From Xanthomonas sp. SI (GTDB taxonomy: Bacteria > Pseudomonadota > Gammaproteobacteria > Xanthomonadales > Xanthomonadaceae), in the NCBI RefSeq assembly GCF_014236855.1, contig NZ_CP051261.1, forward strand, positions 2,666,001-2,730,000: a DNA stretch of 64,000 nucleotides, written 5' to 3'. Numbering within the stretch: the first letter of the stretch is position 1; each line of letters begins with the position of its first letter. Below are positions 37,310 to 46,227 of the stretch, piece by piece. A program made the position numbers and the translations under genes. The notes under the pieces are model-generated. The model saw nothing but the letters and a program-made list of their open reading frames with translations. It searched no databases and was not told the origin of the DNA.

Positions 37310-38308
37310 CTATTGCCCAGCCTTGCCGCCGGCCGCTGTGTCCGGCGTTGCTGTTGTCTCCGACTCCATCTCTGCATCAGGTTCCGCATAGGGATACGCC
37401 GGCGCCGCGACCGGCCGCAGCTGCGCACGCCAGCGCTGCAGCAGCGGCGCGATGCGCGCGCCGACGTACAGCTGCGGATACGACGGCGCTTCGCCTTCGG
37501 CCTGTTCGCGCGCGGTGATCTCGGCCGTGGCCAGGCGATAGCTCTCGACGAAATCGGTGGTGCGCGCCAGCGCGTCGATCAGCCAGGCGCGGCCGAAATA
37601 GGTCGCGCTGGCGGTGTTGCCGCAGCCGAACGAGGGCCGGTCGCGGCGCGCGGCGGTGATGATCAGGGTGTCCGGACTCTTCAGCTCTGGCACGAAGCCG
37701 CCCGAATAGCAGGCCGACAGCACGATCACCCGGTTGCGGATGCCGGCGTCGTCGAGCAGCCCGCGCAATTCCTTGGGCGTGATGGTGTCGTAGTCGGCGT
37801 CCTCGCCGGGGCCGAACTGCACATACAGTTCGTGCTGCTCGGTGCCGTGGCTGGTCAGGAACAGCAGCAGCGCGTCCTCGCGCCGGTCCATCAGCTTGCC
37901 GATGCGCTGCAGCGTGTCGGCCAGGTTGTCGTACGAGGCCTGCGGCGCGTAGGCCTGGGCGCCGAGATTGTCGGCGTGGTTGATCAGGGTGACGATGCGT
38001 CCCGCCGCGTCGAAGCGCTGCGCGAACAGCTGGTGCAGGTACTGGGTCTCGTTGCGGAACACGTCCTCGCTGGCGTCGCCGGCGAAGCCGACCACGTACA
38101 GGTCGGTGGTGCCCGGCCGCTGCGGCTGCAGCGCGGCCAGCGCCTTGCGCAGCTGCGCCTGGTCGATCGGATCGACCGGCGCCGCCGCATCGGCCTGCGC
38201 CTGTGCCGCGCCGGCATCCGGATGGCAGGCGGGCAGCAGCAGCGCCAGCAGCAGGGCCAGGGCCAGGCGGCGGTGCGGCACGCGGAGGCTGCGCAGGAAC
38301 GAAGGCAT
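37310..38308 (-). CDS. C13-family (legumain/caspase-like) peptidase lipoprotein
   Basis: A 332-residue predicted lipoprotein (signal peptide ending ALLLPAC, mature Cys28). The catalytic dyad of clan CD is visible: histidine in LLFLTSHGTEQHELYV and cysteine in VIVLSACYSGGFVPEL, each at the end of a hydrophobic strand as in legumain and caspases. The fold begins DLYVVGFAGDASEDVF, typical of bacterial C13 proteins. The C-terminus is low complexity (EPDAEMESETTATPDTAAGG). It should act in the periplasm or at the outer membrane. Its substrate is unknown. It is convergent with the REP region and 56 bases after mtnC on the same strand. Confidence 0.88.
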   Translation of the reverse strand: MPSFLRSLRVPHRRLALALLLALLLPACHPDAGAAQAQADAAAPVDPIDQAQLRKALAALQPQRPGTTDLYVVGFAGDASEDVFRNETQYLHQLFAQRFDAAGRIVTLINHADNLGAQAYAPQASYDNLADTLQRIGKLMDRREDALLLFLTSHGTEQHELYVQFGPGEDADYDTITPKELRGLLDDAGIRNRVIVLSACYSGGFVPELKSPDTLIITAARRDRPSFGCGNTASATYFGRAWLIDALARTTDFVESYRLATAEITAREQAEGEAPSYPQLYVGARIAPLLQRWRAQLRPVAAPAYPYAEPDAEMESETTATPDTAAGGKAGQ

Positions 38309-38364
38309 GGGCGGCGGCTGCGGCGGAGAAAGGAGGCGGTCGCGTGCGGCGGCTGCCGCGGCGC

Positions 38365-39063
38365 TCAGAGCGCCAGCTCGGCGAAGCTCTCCACGCGCCG
38401 GTGGCCGTTGCAGGCATCGCCCAGGCGCGGTTCGGGATAGTCCTCGCGGCGATCGACCAGCACCGTGTCCAGCCCCGCCTCGCGCGCGGCATCGAGTTCG
38501 GCGACGACGTCGGACAGGAACACGATCTGCGCGGCCGGCACGCCGCTCGCCTCGGCGATGCGCACGTAACTGGCCGCTTCGCGCTTGGCGCCGACCTCGG
38601 TGTCGAACCAGCCGGAAAACAGCCCGGTCAGGTCGCCGGCGTCGCTATGGCCGAAGAACAGTTTCTGCGCCGGCACCGAGCCGGACGAGTACACGTACAG
38701 CGGGTGGCCGTCGGCATGCCAGCGGCGCAGCGCCGGCGCGGCGTCGGGGTAGATGTGCGCGGCGAAGTCGGCGTCGCGGTAGCCGGCCTCCCAGATCATG
38801 CCCTGCAACGCCTTCAGCGCGGTGTGCTTGCGGTCCTGGTCGATCCAGCCCTGCAGCGTCTCCACGATCACCGCATCGGTGCAGATGCCGCCGGATTCGG
38901 TCGCCACCGCGTCCAGCCACTGCCGCACCTGCGGTTGCTGGCCGTGTTCGCGCACGAACTCGGGCAGGGCGCGACGCGCGTAGGGGAACAGCACGTCCTT
39001 GACGAAGGAGATGCTGCTGGTGGTGCCTTCGATGTCGGTCAGGATCACGCGTGGGTTGCCCAT
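38365..39063 (-). CDS. mtnC: Acireductone synthase (enolase-phosphatase E1)
   Basis: A 232-residue HAD-superfamily enzyme of the methionine salvage pathway, converting 2,3-diketo-5-methylthiopentyl-1-phosphate to the acireductone in one polypeptide. The nucleophile is in [15 protein letters not shown], motif II is [11 protein letters not shown], the lysine is in [10 protein letters not shown] and the acidic motif is [13 protein letters not shown]. It starts three bases after the mtnD stop, so the two are coupled. Confidence 0.96.
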   Translation of the reverse strand: MGNPRVILTDIEGTTSSISFVKDVLFPYARRALPEFVREHGQQPQVRQWLDAVATESGGICTDAVIVETLQGWIDQDRKHTALKALQGMIWEAGYRDADFAAHIYPDAAPALRRWHADGHPLYVYSSGSVPAQKLFFGHSDAGDLTGLFSGWFDTEVGAKREAASYVRIAEASGVPAAQIVFLSDVVAELDAAREAGLDTVLVDRREDYPEPRLGDACNGHRRVESFAELAL

Positions 39064-39066
39064 CGC

Positions 39067-39633
39067 TCAGTTCGCCTCGCCGCGCAGCGCCGCTTCGTAG
39101 CGCGGGAAGCGCTGGGCGATGTCGGTGCCGGTGAAATGGCCGACCCAGCCGTCCGGCTCGGTGAAGAAGCGGATCGCGATGAAGCGCGGCTCCGGGCCCA
39201 TGTCGAACCAGTGGTGGGTGCCGTCCGGCACCGCGATCAGATCGTTCTGCACGCATTCGATCTCGTAGACCTTGCCGTCCACGTGCAGGGTGAACAGGCC
39301 CGAGCCGGCGACGAAGAAGCGCACTTCGTCTTCCTTGTGGAAATGCTCCTCGAGGAACTTCCTGCGCATCTCCTCGCGCTGCGGATGGTCCGGGGCGATG
39401 CTGACCACGTCCACGGTCTTGAAGCCGTGCGCGGCCACCAGGCGGTCGATGTCGCTCTTGTAGGCGGTCATCACCGCTTCCGGGGTGGCGCCGGCCTCGA
39501 TCGGCTGGTCGGCCTGCCAGCGCTCGAAGGTGACGCCGATCTTGCGCAGTTCGGCGGCGATCGCGTCGCCATCGCGGCTGTCGAACAGCGGCGCGTCGGG
39601 AGTGGTTTCGGCGAAGATGCGGAGTCGGCTCAT
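39067..39633 (-). CDS. mtnD: Acireductone dioxygenase (ARD)
   Basis: A 188-residue cupin. Metal ligands are [13 protein letters not shown] (H-x-H-x3-E) and the distal histidine in [11 protein letters not shown]. Depending on bound metal (Fe or Ni) the enzyme makes the methionine precursor KMTB with formate, or an off-pathway product with CO. The start is ATG 39633 (MSRLRIFAE); the longer frame upstream has no homology. It lies between mtnB and mtnC in the same orientation, consistent with one operon. Confidence 0.96.
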   Translation of the reverse strand: MSRLRIFAETTPDAPLFDSRDGDAIAAELRKIGVTFERWQADQPIEAGATPEAVMTAYKSDIDRLVAAHGFKTVDVVSIAPDHPQREEMRRKFLEEHFHKEDEVRFFVAGSGLFTLHVDGKVYEIECVQNDLIAVPDGTHHWFDMGPEPRFIAIRFFTEPDGWVGHFTGTDIAQRFPRYEAALRGEAN

Positions 39634-39739
39634 GGCGGCGGGCGAGGGCGTCGTGGAGGGGAGGAAAAGGGTAGCAGCTGGCGGGTAAGCCGCCGTTGCG
39701 GCGCTGGAACGCTGTCGCGCCGGCGCTGTGCGCCGCGGC

Positions 39740-40381
39740 TCAGCTGGTGGCGCGCAGTTTGCGCAGTTCGAGTTCGCAATGCAGCAGGAACTCGATGGCT
39801 TCCAGGTGGCGGCGCGCCTCGGCCATGTCGCGGCCCCAGGCGTACAGGCCATGGCCGTCGATCAGGTAGCCCCACAGCGGCGCGCGGTCCAGCAGCGCGT
39901 CCACTTGCGCGGCCAGCACGGTCATGTCCTGGGTGTTGGCGAACACCGGCAACTCCACCGCGGTCTCGTGGGTCTGGTTGCCGTGCAGCGCCTTCAGCAA
40001 TTCGTAGCCTTCCAGGCGCACGTGGCCGGCGCCGGCGTACAGCCGCGAGGCGATGGTCTGCACCGGCGAGTGCGTGTGCAGCACGCAGCCGATTTCCGGG
40101 AAGCGTCGGTACAGCTGGGTGTGCAGCAGGGTCTCGGCCGAGGGCCGGTGATCGCTGCCGACCGCCTTGCCGTCGAAGTCCACCACCATGATGTCGGCCT
40201 CGACCAGCCGACCCTTGTCGCGGCCGGACACGGTGATCGCGGCATGCGCGGCGTCGAGCCGGTGCGAGAAGTTGCTGCTGGTGGCCGGAGTCCAGCCGGC
40301 CGCCGACAGTTCGCGGATGTTGCCGATCAGCAGCTGGGCCAGCGTGCGCAGGCGTTCGGTATCGTAGGGCTGTGCGTTCAT
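39740..40381 (-). CDS. mtnB: Methylthioribulose-1-phosphate dehydratase
   Basis: A 213-residue class II aldolase-fold enzyme dehydrating MTRu-1-P in methionine salvage. Zinc ligands are in [10 protein letters not shown] (H-x-H) and the late histidine in [20 protein letters not shown] forms the phosphate-binding loop. It is the first gene of an mtnB-mtnD-mtnC operon. The earlier enzymes (MTA phosphorylase or nucleosidase, mtnA, mtnK) are not in this window. A TAGAAT box ends six bases before the ATG. Confidence 0.96.
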   Translation of the reverse strand: MNAQPYDTERLRTLAQLLIGNIRELSAAGWTPATSSNFSHRLDAAHAAITVSGRDKGRLVEADIMVVDFDGKAVGSDHRPSAETLLHTQLYRRFPEIGCVLHTHSPVQTIASRLYAGAGHVRLEGYELLKALHGNQTHETAVELPVFANTQDMTVLAAQVDALLDRAPLWGYLIDGHGLYAWGRDMAEARRHLEAIEFLLHCELELRKLRATS

Positions 40382-40387
40382 GCCCCT

Positions 40388-40393
40388 ATTCTA
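40388..40393 (-). promoter_or_regulatory. Candidate -10 box of mtnB
   Basis: On the minus strand TAGAAT (five of six to consensus) ends six bases before the mtnB ATG, so the transcript would begin at or next to the start codon, as for ispG. Confidence 0.45.
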
Positions 40394-41827
40394 GCGAGCC
40401 TGTGTGGCACGCAGACGGCTGTGGCGGAAGCCGTAGCCGAAATAGATCAGCAGGCCGAGCACGGTCCAGCCGGCCATCAGCAGCCAGTTGTGCGCGGTCA
40501 TCGCCGACAGCAGCGCCATGCAGCTGAGCACCCCGGCGATGCAGATCGGCCAGGCGAACGGGATGCGGAACGGGCGCGGCAGGTCCGGCTGGGTGCGGCG
40601 CAGGATCAGCACTCCGGCGCAGACCGCGGCGAAGGCGATCAGCGTGCCCATCGAGGTCAGTTCGCCGAGCACGTCCAGCGGGAACAGCGCCGCCAGCAGC
40701 GCGATGCCGATGCCGGTGATCACCGTGTTGATGTGCGGGGTGCGGTACTTGGGATGGATCCGGGTGAACAGCGGCGGCAGCAGCCCGTCGCGGGCGATGA
40801 TCATGAAGATCCGCGGCTGGCCGATGATCATCACCAGCACCACCGAGGACAGGCCGATCAGCGCGCCGACCTCGACCACCACCCGCAGCCACGCCAGCTG
40901 CGGATGCGCGGCCACCGCGGTCACCACCGGCTCGTCGGTGCCCAACTGGGTGTACGGCACCAGTCCGGTCATCACCGCCGCCATGGCGATGTACAGCACG
41001 GTGCAGATCACCAGCGACAGGATCATGCCGATCGGCAGGTCGCGCTGCGGGCGGTGCGATTCCTGCGCCGCCACCGACACCGCCTCGAAGCCGATGTAGG
41101 CGAAGAACACCATCGCCGCGCCGCGCAGCACGCCGTCCATGCCGTACTTGCCGGGGCCTTCGTTGGCCGGGATGAACGGGTGCCAGTTGGCCGTGTCCAC
41201 GTACTTCCAGCCGACCGCGATGACCAGCAGGATCAGCCCGGTCTTCAGCACCACCATCGCCATGTTCATCGCCGAGGACTTGCGGATGCCGACGTAGCAC
41301 AGCCAGGTCAGCAGCAGCACGATGCCGGCGGCGGGCAGGTTGGCGATCGCGCCGGTGCGCTGCAGCTTGCCGTCCAGCGGCGCGTTGACCAGCGCCGCGG
41401 GCAGGTGGATGCCGAAATGGTCGAGCAGGCTGAGGAAATAGCCGGTCCAGCTCACCGCCACCGCCGAGGCCGACACGCCGTATTCCAGCACCAGCATCCA
41501 GCCGATGAACCACGCCGCCAGCTCGCCGAAGGTGGCGTAGGTGTAGGTGTAGGCGCTGCCGGATACCGGCACCATCGCCGCGAACTCGGCGTAGGCCAGC
41601 GCGCAGAACGCGCAGCACAGCGCGGCCAGCACGAACGACAGCATGATCGCCGGGCCGGCATGGTTGGCCGCGGCCTGTCCGGTGATGACGAAGATGCCGC
41701 CGCCGATCACCGCGCCGATGCCCAGCGCAGTCAGGCCCCAGGGCCCGAGCGCACGCTGCAGGCCCAGGCCGCCGGCGTCCTCGTGGGCGGCATGGGGATG
41801 TTTGGTGGCCCAGAGTTGTTTGAACAT
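40391..41827 (-). CDS. APC-superfamily amino acid permease (copy 1)
   Basis: A 478-residue inner-membrane permease with about 12-13 transmembrane helices, of the cationic amino acid transporter-like branch. TM1 contains GIGAVIGGGIFVITGQAA, the helix-break region characteristic of APC carriers, and AYAEFAAMVPVSGSAYTYTY and FFAYIGFEAVSVAAQES are conserved further on. It is clearly paralogous to the next gene upstream, from which it is separated by a terminator. The substrate is unknown; proximity to methionine salvage is suggestive only. Confidence 0.92.
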   Translation of the reverse strand: MFKQLWATKHPHAAHEDAGGLGLQRALGPWGLTALGIGAVIGGGIFVITGQAAANHAGPAIMLSFVLAALCCAFCALAYAEFAAMVPVSGSAYTYTYATFGELAAWFIGWMLVLEYGVSASAVAVSWTGYFLSLLDHFGIHLPAALVNAPLDGKLQRTGAIANLPAAGIVLLLTWLCYVGIRKSSAMNMAMVVLKTGLILLVIAVGWKYVDTANWHPFIPANEGPGKYGMDGVLRGAAMVFFAYIGFEAVSVAAQESHRPQRDLPIGMILSLVICTVLYIAMAAVMTGLVPYTQLGTDEPVVTAVAAHPQLAWLRVVVEVGALIGLSSVVLVMIIGQPRIFMIIARDGLLPPLFTRIHPKYRTPHINTVITGIGIALLAALFPLDVLGELTSMGTLIAFAAVCAGVLILRRTQPDLPRPFRIPFAWPICIAGVLSCMALLSAMTAHNWLLMAGWTVLGLLIYFGYGFRHSRLRATQAR

Positions 41828-41876
41828 GGAGCGATTCCAGCCTGGCGCTGCGCGCGATGGAAGAAGGAACGAACGC

Positions 41877-41902
41877 GAAGACCGGCGCGGGCGCCGGTCT
41901 TC
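41877..41902 (-). terminator. Terminator after permease copy 2
   Basis: GAAGACCGGCGC (41877-41888) pairs perfectly with GCGCCGGTCTTC (41891-41902) over a 2-base loop, ten bases beyond the stop of the upstream permease. Read on the minus strand it is followed by a moderately T-rich stretch (GCGTTCGTTCCTTCTTCC). It separates the two paralogous permeases. Confidence 0.75.
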
Positions 41903-41912
41903 GGGGGGAGAA

Positions 41913-43385
41913 TCAGGCCTTTGTGGCCAGGCGGCTGTGGCGGATGCCGTAGCCGAAATAGATGAACAGGCCGATCACCGTCCAGCCGACGAATACCTTC
42001 CAGTGTTCCTGGAACGCCTGCAGGAACAGGAACAGGCAGGCCAGCGCGCCGAGCGGGCAGATCACCATCGCCAGCGGCACGCGGAACGGGCGCGGCAGGT
42101 CGGGCTTGGTGAAGCGCAGCACCATCACCCCGATGCAGACCGTGGCGAAGGCGAGCAGGGTGCCCATCGACACCAGTTCGCCGAGCACGTCCAGCGGGAT
42201 CAGCCCAGCCAGCAGCGCGGCGACCACGCCGACGAAGATGGTGCCGACGTAGGGCGTGTGGAACTTGCGGTGGACCTTGCCGAACAGCTTCGGCAGCAGG
42301 CCGTCGCGCGACATGGTGTAGAAGATGCGCGGCTGCGCCATCAGCATCACCAGCACCACCGAGGACAGGCCGGCGATCGCGCCGATCTCCACCGCGGTCT
42401 TCAGCCAGGCCAGGCTCGGGTAGTGTTCCAGCGCGGTGGCCACCGGCTTGGCGGTGCCAAGTTGGGTGTAGGGCAGCAGGCCGGTCAGCACCGCGCAGAC
42501 GATGATGTAGATGACCGTGCACACCGCCAGCGACACCAGGATGCCGATCGGCATGTTGCGCTGCGGATCCTTGGTTTCGCCGGCCGAGGTGGAGACCGCG
42601 TCGAAGCCGATGTAGGAGAAGAACACGATCGAGGCGGCGCGGAAGATGCCGCTCCAGCCGAACTGGCCCGGCCCGGTGTTCTCGGGAATGAACGGATGCC
42701 AGTTGGCCGGATCGACGTGGGACACGCCGAAGCCGACGAACAGGCAGATCACCAGCACCTTGATCGCCACCACGATGGCGTTGACGAACGCCGACTGGGT
42801 GACGCCGACGTAGCACAGCGCGCTGACCGCGACCACGATCAGCACCGCCGGCAGATTGACGATGCTGCCGGAGGCGACGAAGGTGTGGCCGGTCCAGGCC
42901 AGCGGCGCGCCGGCCAGTTCGGCCGGGAACGGCAGCCCCAGGGTGCCGGTGAGGAAACTGATCAGGTAGGCCGACCAGCCGACCGCGACGCTCGAGCCGG
43001 CGAATAGGTATTCCAGCACCAGGCACCAGCCGATGAACCAGGCCACGCCTTCGCCCAGGGTGGTGTAGGAATAGGAATAGGCGCTGCCGGAGACCGGCAT
43101 CATCGCCGCGAACTCGGCGTAGCACAGGCCGGCGAAGGCGCAGGCGATGCCGGCGAACACGAACGACAGCATCACCGCCGGTCCGGCGTGGTTGGCCGCG
43201 GCCTGGCCGGTCAGCACGAAGATGCCCGCGCCGATCACCGCACCGATGCCGAGCATGATCAGATGCTTGGCGGTGAGGGTCCGTTTCAGCGTGGCTTCGC
43301 CTTCCAGGCTGCCTTCGAACGGTTCGCCGGCATCGACGTGCCCGGCCGGTTCGATCGGCTTGACCCTCAACAGAGACTTCAGCAT
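41913..43385 (-). CDS. APC-superfamily amino acid permease (copy 2)
   Basis: A 490-residue permease with the same architecture as its neighbour: GIGAVIGAGIFVLTGQAA in TM1, CYAEFAAMMPVSGSAYSYSY, and FFSYIGFDAVSTSAGETKDP. A roughly 45-residue hydrophilic N-terminal extension (LKSLLRVKPIEPAGHVDAGE) precedes the first helix. The ATG at 43385 is preceded by AGGGGA. The two genes look like an old tandem duplication, with extensive identity through the membrane core, and their C-termini both end in a YFGYG(I/F)RHSRL motif. Substrate is not determined. Confidence 0.92.
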   Translation of the reverse strand: MLKSLLRVKPIEPAGHVDAGEPFEGSLEGEATLKRTLTAKHLIMLGIGAVIGAGIFVLTGQAAANHAGPAVMLSFVFAGIACAFAGLCYAEFAAMMPVSGSAYSYSYTTLGEGVAWFIGWCLVLEYLFAGSSVAVGWSAYLISFLTGTLGLPFPAELAGAPLAWTGHTFVASGSIVNLPAVLIVVAVSALCYVGVTQSAFVNAIVVAIKVLVICLFVGFGVSHVDPANWHPFIPENTGPGQFGWSGIFRAASIVFFSYIGFDAVSTSAGETKDPQRNMPIGILVSLAVCTVIYIIVCAVLTGLLPYTQLGTAKPVATALEHYPSLAWLKTAVEIGAIAGLSSVVLVMLMAQPRIFYTMSRDGLLPKLFGKVHRKFHTPYVGTIFVGVVAALLAGLIPLDVLGELVSMGTLLAFATVCIGVMVLRFTKPDLPRPFRVPLAMVICPLGALACLFLFLQAFQEHWKVFVGWTVIGLFIYFGYGIRHSRLATKA

Positions 43386-43555
43386 GCGGTGGATCCCCTG
43401 GGTGGCGAGCGGGGCTGTCGTGCCCCGGTAAAGATGGTGCGCTAGGCCCAAGCAGGCCACGCAAGCGTCGTACCATGCCAAAGCCGGACGGCCGCCACAA
43501 GCCGCGCCGCACCGTCGGCGGCGATAATGGCGGTCCCTGATTGCGAGAACCGCCC

Positions 43556-44107
43556 ATGCCGGACCTTTCCCTGCGCCGCCAGTTGCAGGCCTATACCGCC
43601 CGTTGGCCGCAGGAGGCCGAGCTTGCCGCGCAATTCCTGGCGTTGCTGGACGATGCGCAGGACCCGTTCGTGCGCGAACGCCTGGATGGCCATTTCACCG
43701 GTTCGGCCTGGCTGGTCAGCGCCGACGGCACCCGCACCCTGCTGACCCACCACCGCAAGCTGCAGCGTTGGCTGCAGCTGGGCGGGCATGCCGACGGCGA
43801 CCGCGACCTGGCGCTGGTGGCGCTGAAAGAAGCCGAGGAGGAATCCGGGCTGCCCGGCCTGGCGCTGGAGGACGGCGTACTGTTCGACCTGGACCGGCAC
43901 TGGATCCCCGAGCGCCAGGACGTGCCGGGGCACTGGCATTTCGACGCGCGCTACGTGGTGCGCGCCGGCGCCGACGAGGCGTTCGCGGTCAGCGCCGAAT
44001 CGCTGGCCCTGGCCTGGCGCCCGATCGCCGAACTGCTGGCCGAACCGGACCTGGATCCGTCGCTGCGGCGCATGGCCGGCAAGTGGCTGGCGCACGGCGG
44101 CAGCTGA
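43556..44107 (+). CDS. Nudix hydrolase
   Basis: A 183-residue Nudix-fold protein. The Nudix box reads GHADGDRDLALVALKEAEEE followed by SGL; compared with GX5EX7REUXEEXGU the first E is R and the R is K, but the metal-binding EAEEE core is intact. It therefore probably still hydrolyses a nucleoside-diphosphate derivative, although substrate is unknown. I chose ATG 43556 (MPDLSLRRQLQAY) over a TTG five codons upstream. A GATAAT box at 43523-43528 could be its -10. Confidence 0.88.
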   Translation: MPDLSLRRQLQAYTARWPQEAELAAQFLALLDDAQDPFVRERLDGHFTGSAWLVSADGTRTLLTHHRKLQRWLQLGGHADGDRDLALVALKEAEEESGLPGLALEDGVLFDLDRHWIPERQDVPGHWHFDARYVVRAGADEAFAVSAESLALAWRPIAELLAEPDLDPSLRRMAGKWLAHGGS

Positions 44108-44213
44108 TGCGCCGGCGCCGGGCGCTGCCGGACCGGCTTGCGCGGGCGCCGAGCGTCCGTTGGCTGGGCGGGCATGGCGGGATTGGGTACCCTTGGGCGC
44201 CCATTGCCTGTCC

Positions 44214-44495
44214 ATGCCCATGTCCCGCACCGCTGCTTCGTTCACCTATCGCCTGGCGTTCCGCCCGGTCGACGACCGGATGGATTCGGCCGAACTGGCG
44301 CGCACCGTGCAACGGGCGCTGCTGGCGTTGAGCGGGCCGCCGCATGGCGTGGCGATCGTCAGCCTGCAGCGCCCGCCGCGCGAGGACGGCGACGGCCTGT
44401 ACATGGAGGCGGTCACCACCGGCCCGGAGCGGTGGTATTTGAAGGCCGACGACTATCTGTTGAGCGAGGGGTTGCGCGGCGAGTTGCAGCCCTGA
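44214..44495 (+). CDS. Small hypothetical protein
   Basis: A 93-residue soluble protein (MPMSRTAASFTYRLAFRPVDD...). It has an alternating hydrophobic pattern (VAIVSLQRPP, LYMEAVTTGPERWYLKADDYLL) suggesting a small alpha/beta domain, with no signal peptide or cysteine. It follows the Nudix gene by about 106 bases. ATG 44214 or 44220 is the likely start. I do not recognise a family. Confidence 0.65.
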   Translation: MPMSRTAASFTYRLAFRPVDDRMDSAELARTVQRALLALSGPPHGVAIVSLQRPPREDGDGLYMEAVTTGPERWYLKADDYLLSEGLRGELQP

Positions 44496-44500
44496 GGGGC

Positions 44501-44530
44501 GGGGATTCGGGATTTGGGATTGGGGATTCG
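44501..44530. repeat. GGGATTC/GGGATTTG heptad repeat
   Basis: A short tandem of GGGATTC-like units (GGGGATTCGGGATTTGGGAT followed by TGGGGATTCG) directly after a stop codon. The same repeat occurs in longer, inverted form near 46.1 and 51.5 kb. A degenerate partner of the opposite sense, GGTCCCCGGTCCCGAGTTCC, lies at about 44671-44690. Confidence 0.6.
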
Positions 44531-44691
44531 CAAGAGCGTGTGCCGCGTGATCCACTTTACCGCGCTTGATTCAAGCCTTCGCACCCGCGCGCGTTTGCGT
44601 CGTAGCCGCAAAACACTCCAAGCCCGATCGCAGTCGGAGAAGGGGCTCGCCAGCGCCGCCGCTGTTCCGGGTCCCCGGTCCCGAGTTCCGC

Positions 44692-45933
44692 TCAGTAAAG
44701 GATGCGCGTGCGTAGCGTGCCGGCGATCTGTCCCAGCTCGTCCTTCAGCACCGCCGCCAGTTCTTCGCTGGCGGCGACGTCGATCACCACGTAGCCGACC
44801 TTGGGGTCGGTGCGCAGGAACTGGCCGTCGATGTTGACGTTGTGGCGCGAGAACAGTTCGTTGATCTGCGACAGCACGCCCGGCACGTTGCGGTGGATGT
44901 GCAGCAGGCGCAGGCTCTCGGCGTGCTCGGGTAGGGTGACCTCGGGGAAGTTCACCGCCGACAGGGTGCTGCCGTTGTCGCTGTAGCGCACCAGCTTGGC
45001 CGCCACTTCCACGCCGATGTTGTCCTGCGCTTCCAGCGTGCTGCCGCCCACGTGCGGGGTCAGGATCACGTTGTCGTGCGCGGCCAGCGGCGATTCGAAT
45101 ACGTCGCCGTTGCCCTTGGGCTCGACCGGGAACACGTCCACCGCCGCGCCGCCGATGTGACCGGAGGTCAATGCCGCGTCCAGCGCGGCGATGTCGATCA
45201 CGGTGCCGCGCGAGGCATTGATCAGGTGCGCGCCGGGCTTCATCTGCGCGATCTGCGCTGCGCCGATCATGTCCTTGGTCGCTGCGGTTTCCGGCACATG
45301 CAAGGTCACCACGTCCGAGCGCGTCAGCAGGTCGTCCAGGTCGGTCGCCGCGCGCGCGTTGCCCAGCGACAGCTTGGCCTCGATGTCGTGGAAGATCACC
45401 TGCATGCCCAGCGATTCGGCCAGCACGCCGACCTGGGTGCCGATATGCCCGTAGCCGACGATGCCCAGCACCTTGCCGCGGGTCTCGTGGCTACCGGTGG
45501 CCGATTTCGACCAGCCGCCGCGGTGGCATTCGGCGTTCTTCTGCGGAATGCCGCGCAGCAGCAGGATCGCCTCGGCGATGACCAGCTCGGCGACGCTGCG
45601 GGTATTGGAGTAGGGCGCGTTGAACACCGGGATGCCGGCCAGCTCGGCCGCGTCCAGGTCCACCTGGTTGGTGCCGATGCAGAAGCAGCCGACCGCGATC
45701 AGGCGCTTGGCCTGCGCCAGCACCTCGGCGCTGAGCTGGGTGCGCGAGCGGATGCCGACGATGTGCGCCTCGGCGATGCGCGCCTTCAGTTCCTCTTCCG
45801 GCAGCGACTTGGCGTGCAGTTCGATCTGCGAGTAGCCGGCGGCGCGGAACACGTCGATGGCGGTCTGGCTGATGCCTTCGAGCAGCAGGACGCGGATGTC
45901 CTGCTTCGGAAACGAGGTTTTCTTGGGCGACAT
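44692..45933 (-). CDS. serA: D-3-phosphoglycerate dehydrogenase
   Basis: A 413-residue enzyme opening serine synthesis by oxidising 3-phosphoglycerate. The NAD fold has GKVLGIVGYGHIGTQVG, and the active-site Arg/Glu/His are in RSRTQLSAE, VDVFPVEPKG and ILTPHVGGSTLEAQ. A C-terminal ACT domain (about residues 340-413; LLHIHRNVPGVLSQINELF) is the serine-feedback site, so this is the E. coli-like 410-residue type. It is divergent from a gene resembling D-2-hydroxyglutarate dehydrogenase, and SerA enzymes can reduce 2-oxoglutarate to D-2-hydroxyglutarate. Confidence 0.96.
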   Translation of the reverse strand: MSPKKTSFPKQDIRVLLLEGISQTAIDVFRAAGYSQIELHAKSLPEEELKARIAEAHIVGIRSRTQLSAEVLAQAKRLIAVGCFCIGTNQVDLDAAELAGIPVFNAPYSNTRSVAELVIAEAILLLRGIPQKNAECHRGGWSKSATGSHETRGKVLGIVGYGHIGTQVGVLAESLGMQVIFHDIEAKLSLGNARAATDLDDLLTRSDVVTLHVPETAATKDMIGAAQIAQMKPGAHLINASRGTVIDIAALDAALTSGHIGGAAVDVFPVEPKGNGDVFESPLAAHDNVILTPHVGGSTLEAQDNIGVEVAAKLVRYSDNGSTLSAVNFPEVTLPEHAESLRLLHIHRNVPGVLSQINELFSRHNVNIDGQFLRTDPKVGYVVIDVAASEELAAVLKDELGQIAGTLRTRILY

Positions 45934-46064
45934 TGCGGCGGCGAGGCGAAGCGAAAGGGTCGGTCACTATGCCAGATGCGTCCGCGCTTTGGTGCGTCGC
46001 AATAGGACGCCGGGGTCGTGCAAACGCAACGCCGGCAAAGGTTTCAGTTGCATCGATGTTTGGG

Positions 46065-46149
46065 CGGGGATTCGGGATTCGAGATTCGGGGATGGCGCCC
46101 AGACGTTCGCCCGTTTCGTGGATCAGCCCCCAATCCCAATCCCCAATCA
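46065..46149. repeat. Inverted pair of GGGATTC heptad arrays
   Basis: GGGATTC-type units at 46065-46094 (reading GGGGATTCGGGATTCGAGAT then TCGGGG) face their reverse complements at 46126-46149 (CCCCCAATCCCAATCCCCAA then TC). They could form a long stem in RNA. The element sits in the serA/dehydrogenase intergenic region. Confidence 0.75.
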
Positions 46150-46227
46150 CTGGTTCCGCGCCCAACTGGACGCCGCCGCACAACGCTGGCACGCTTGAAC
46201 GCTTGCCTTCGCCCCGACCCTGAGCCG

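Noticed and set aside
39728..41965. A 745-codon plus-strand frame
   Set aside because: Composition is GQ/HR/D-rich, typical of antisense frames, and it overlaps mtnB and a permease that have clear motifs.
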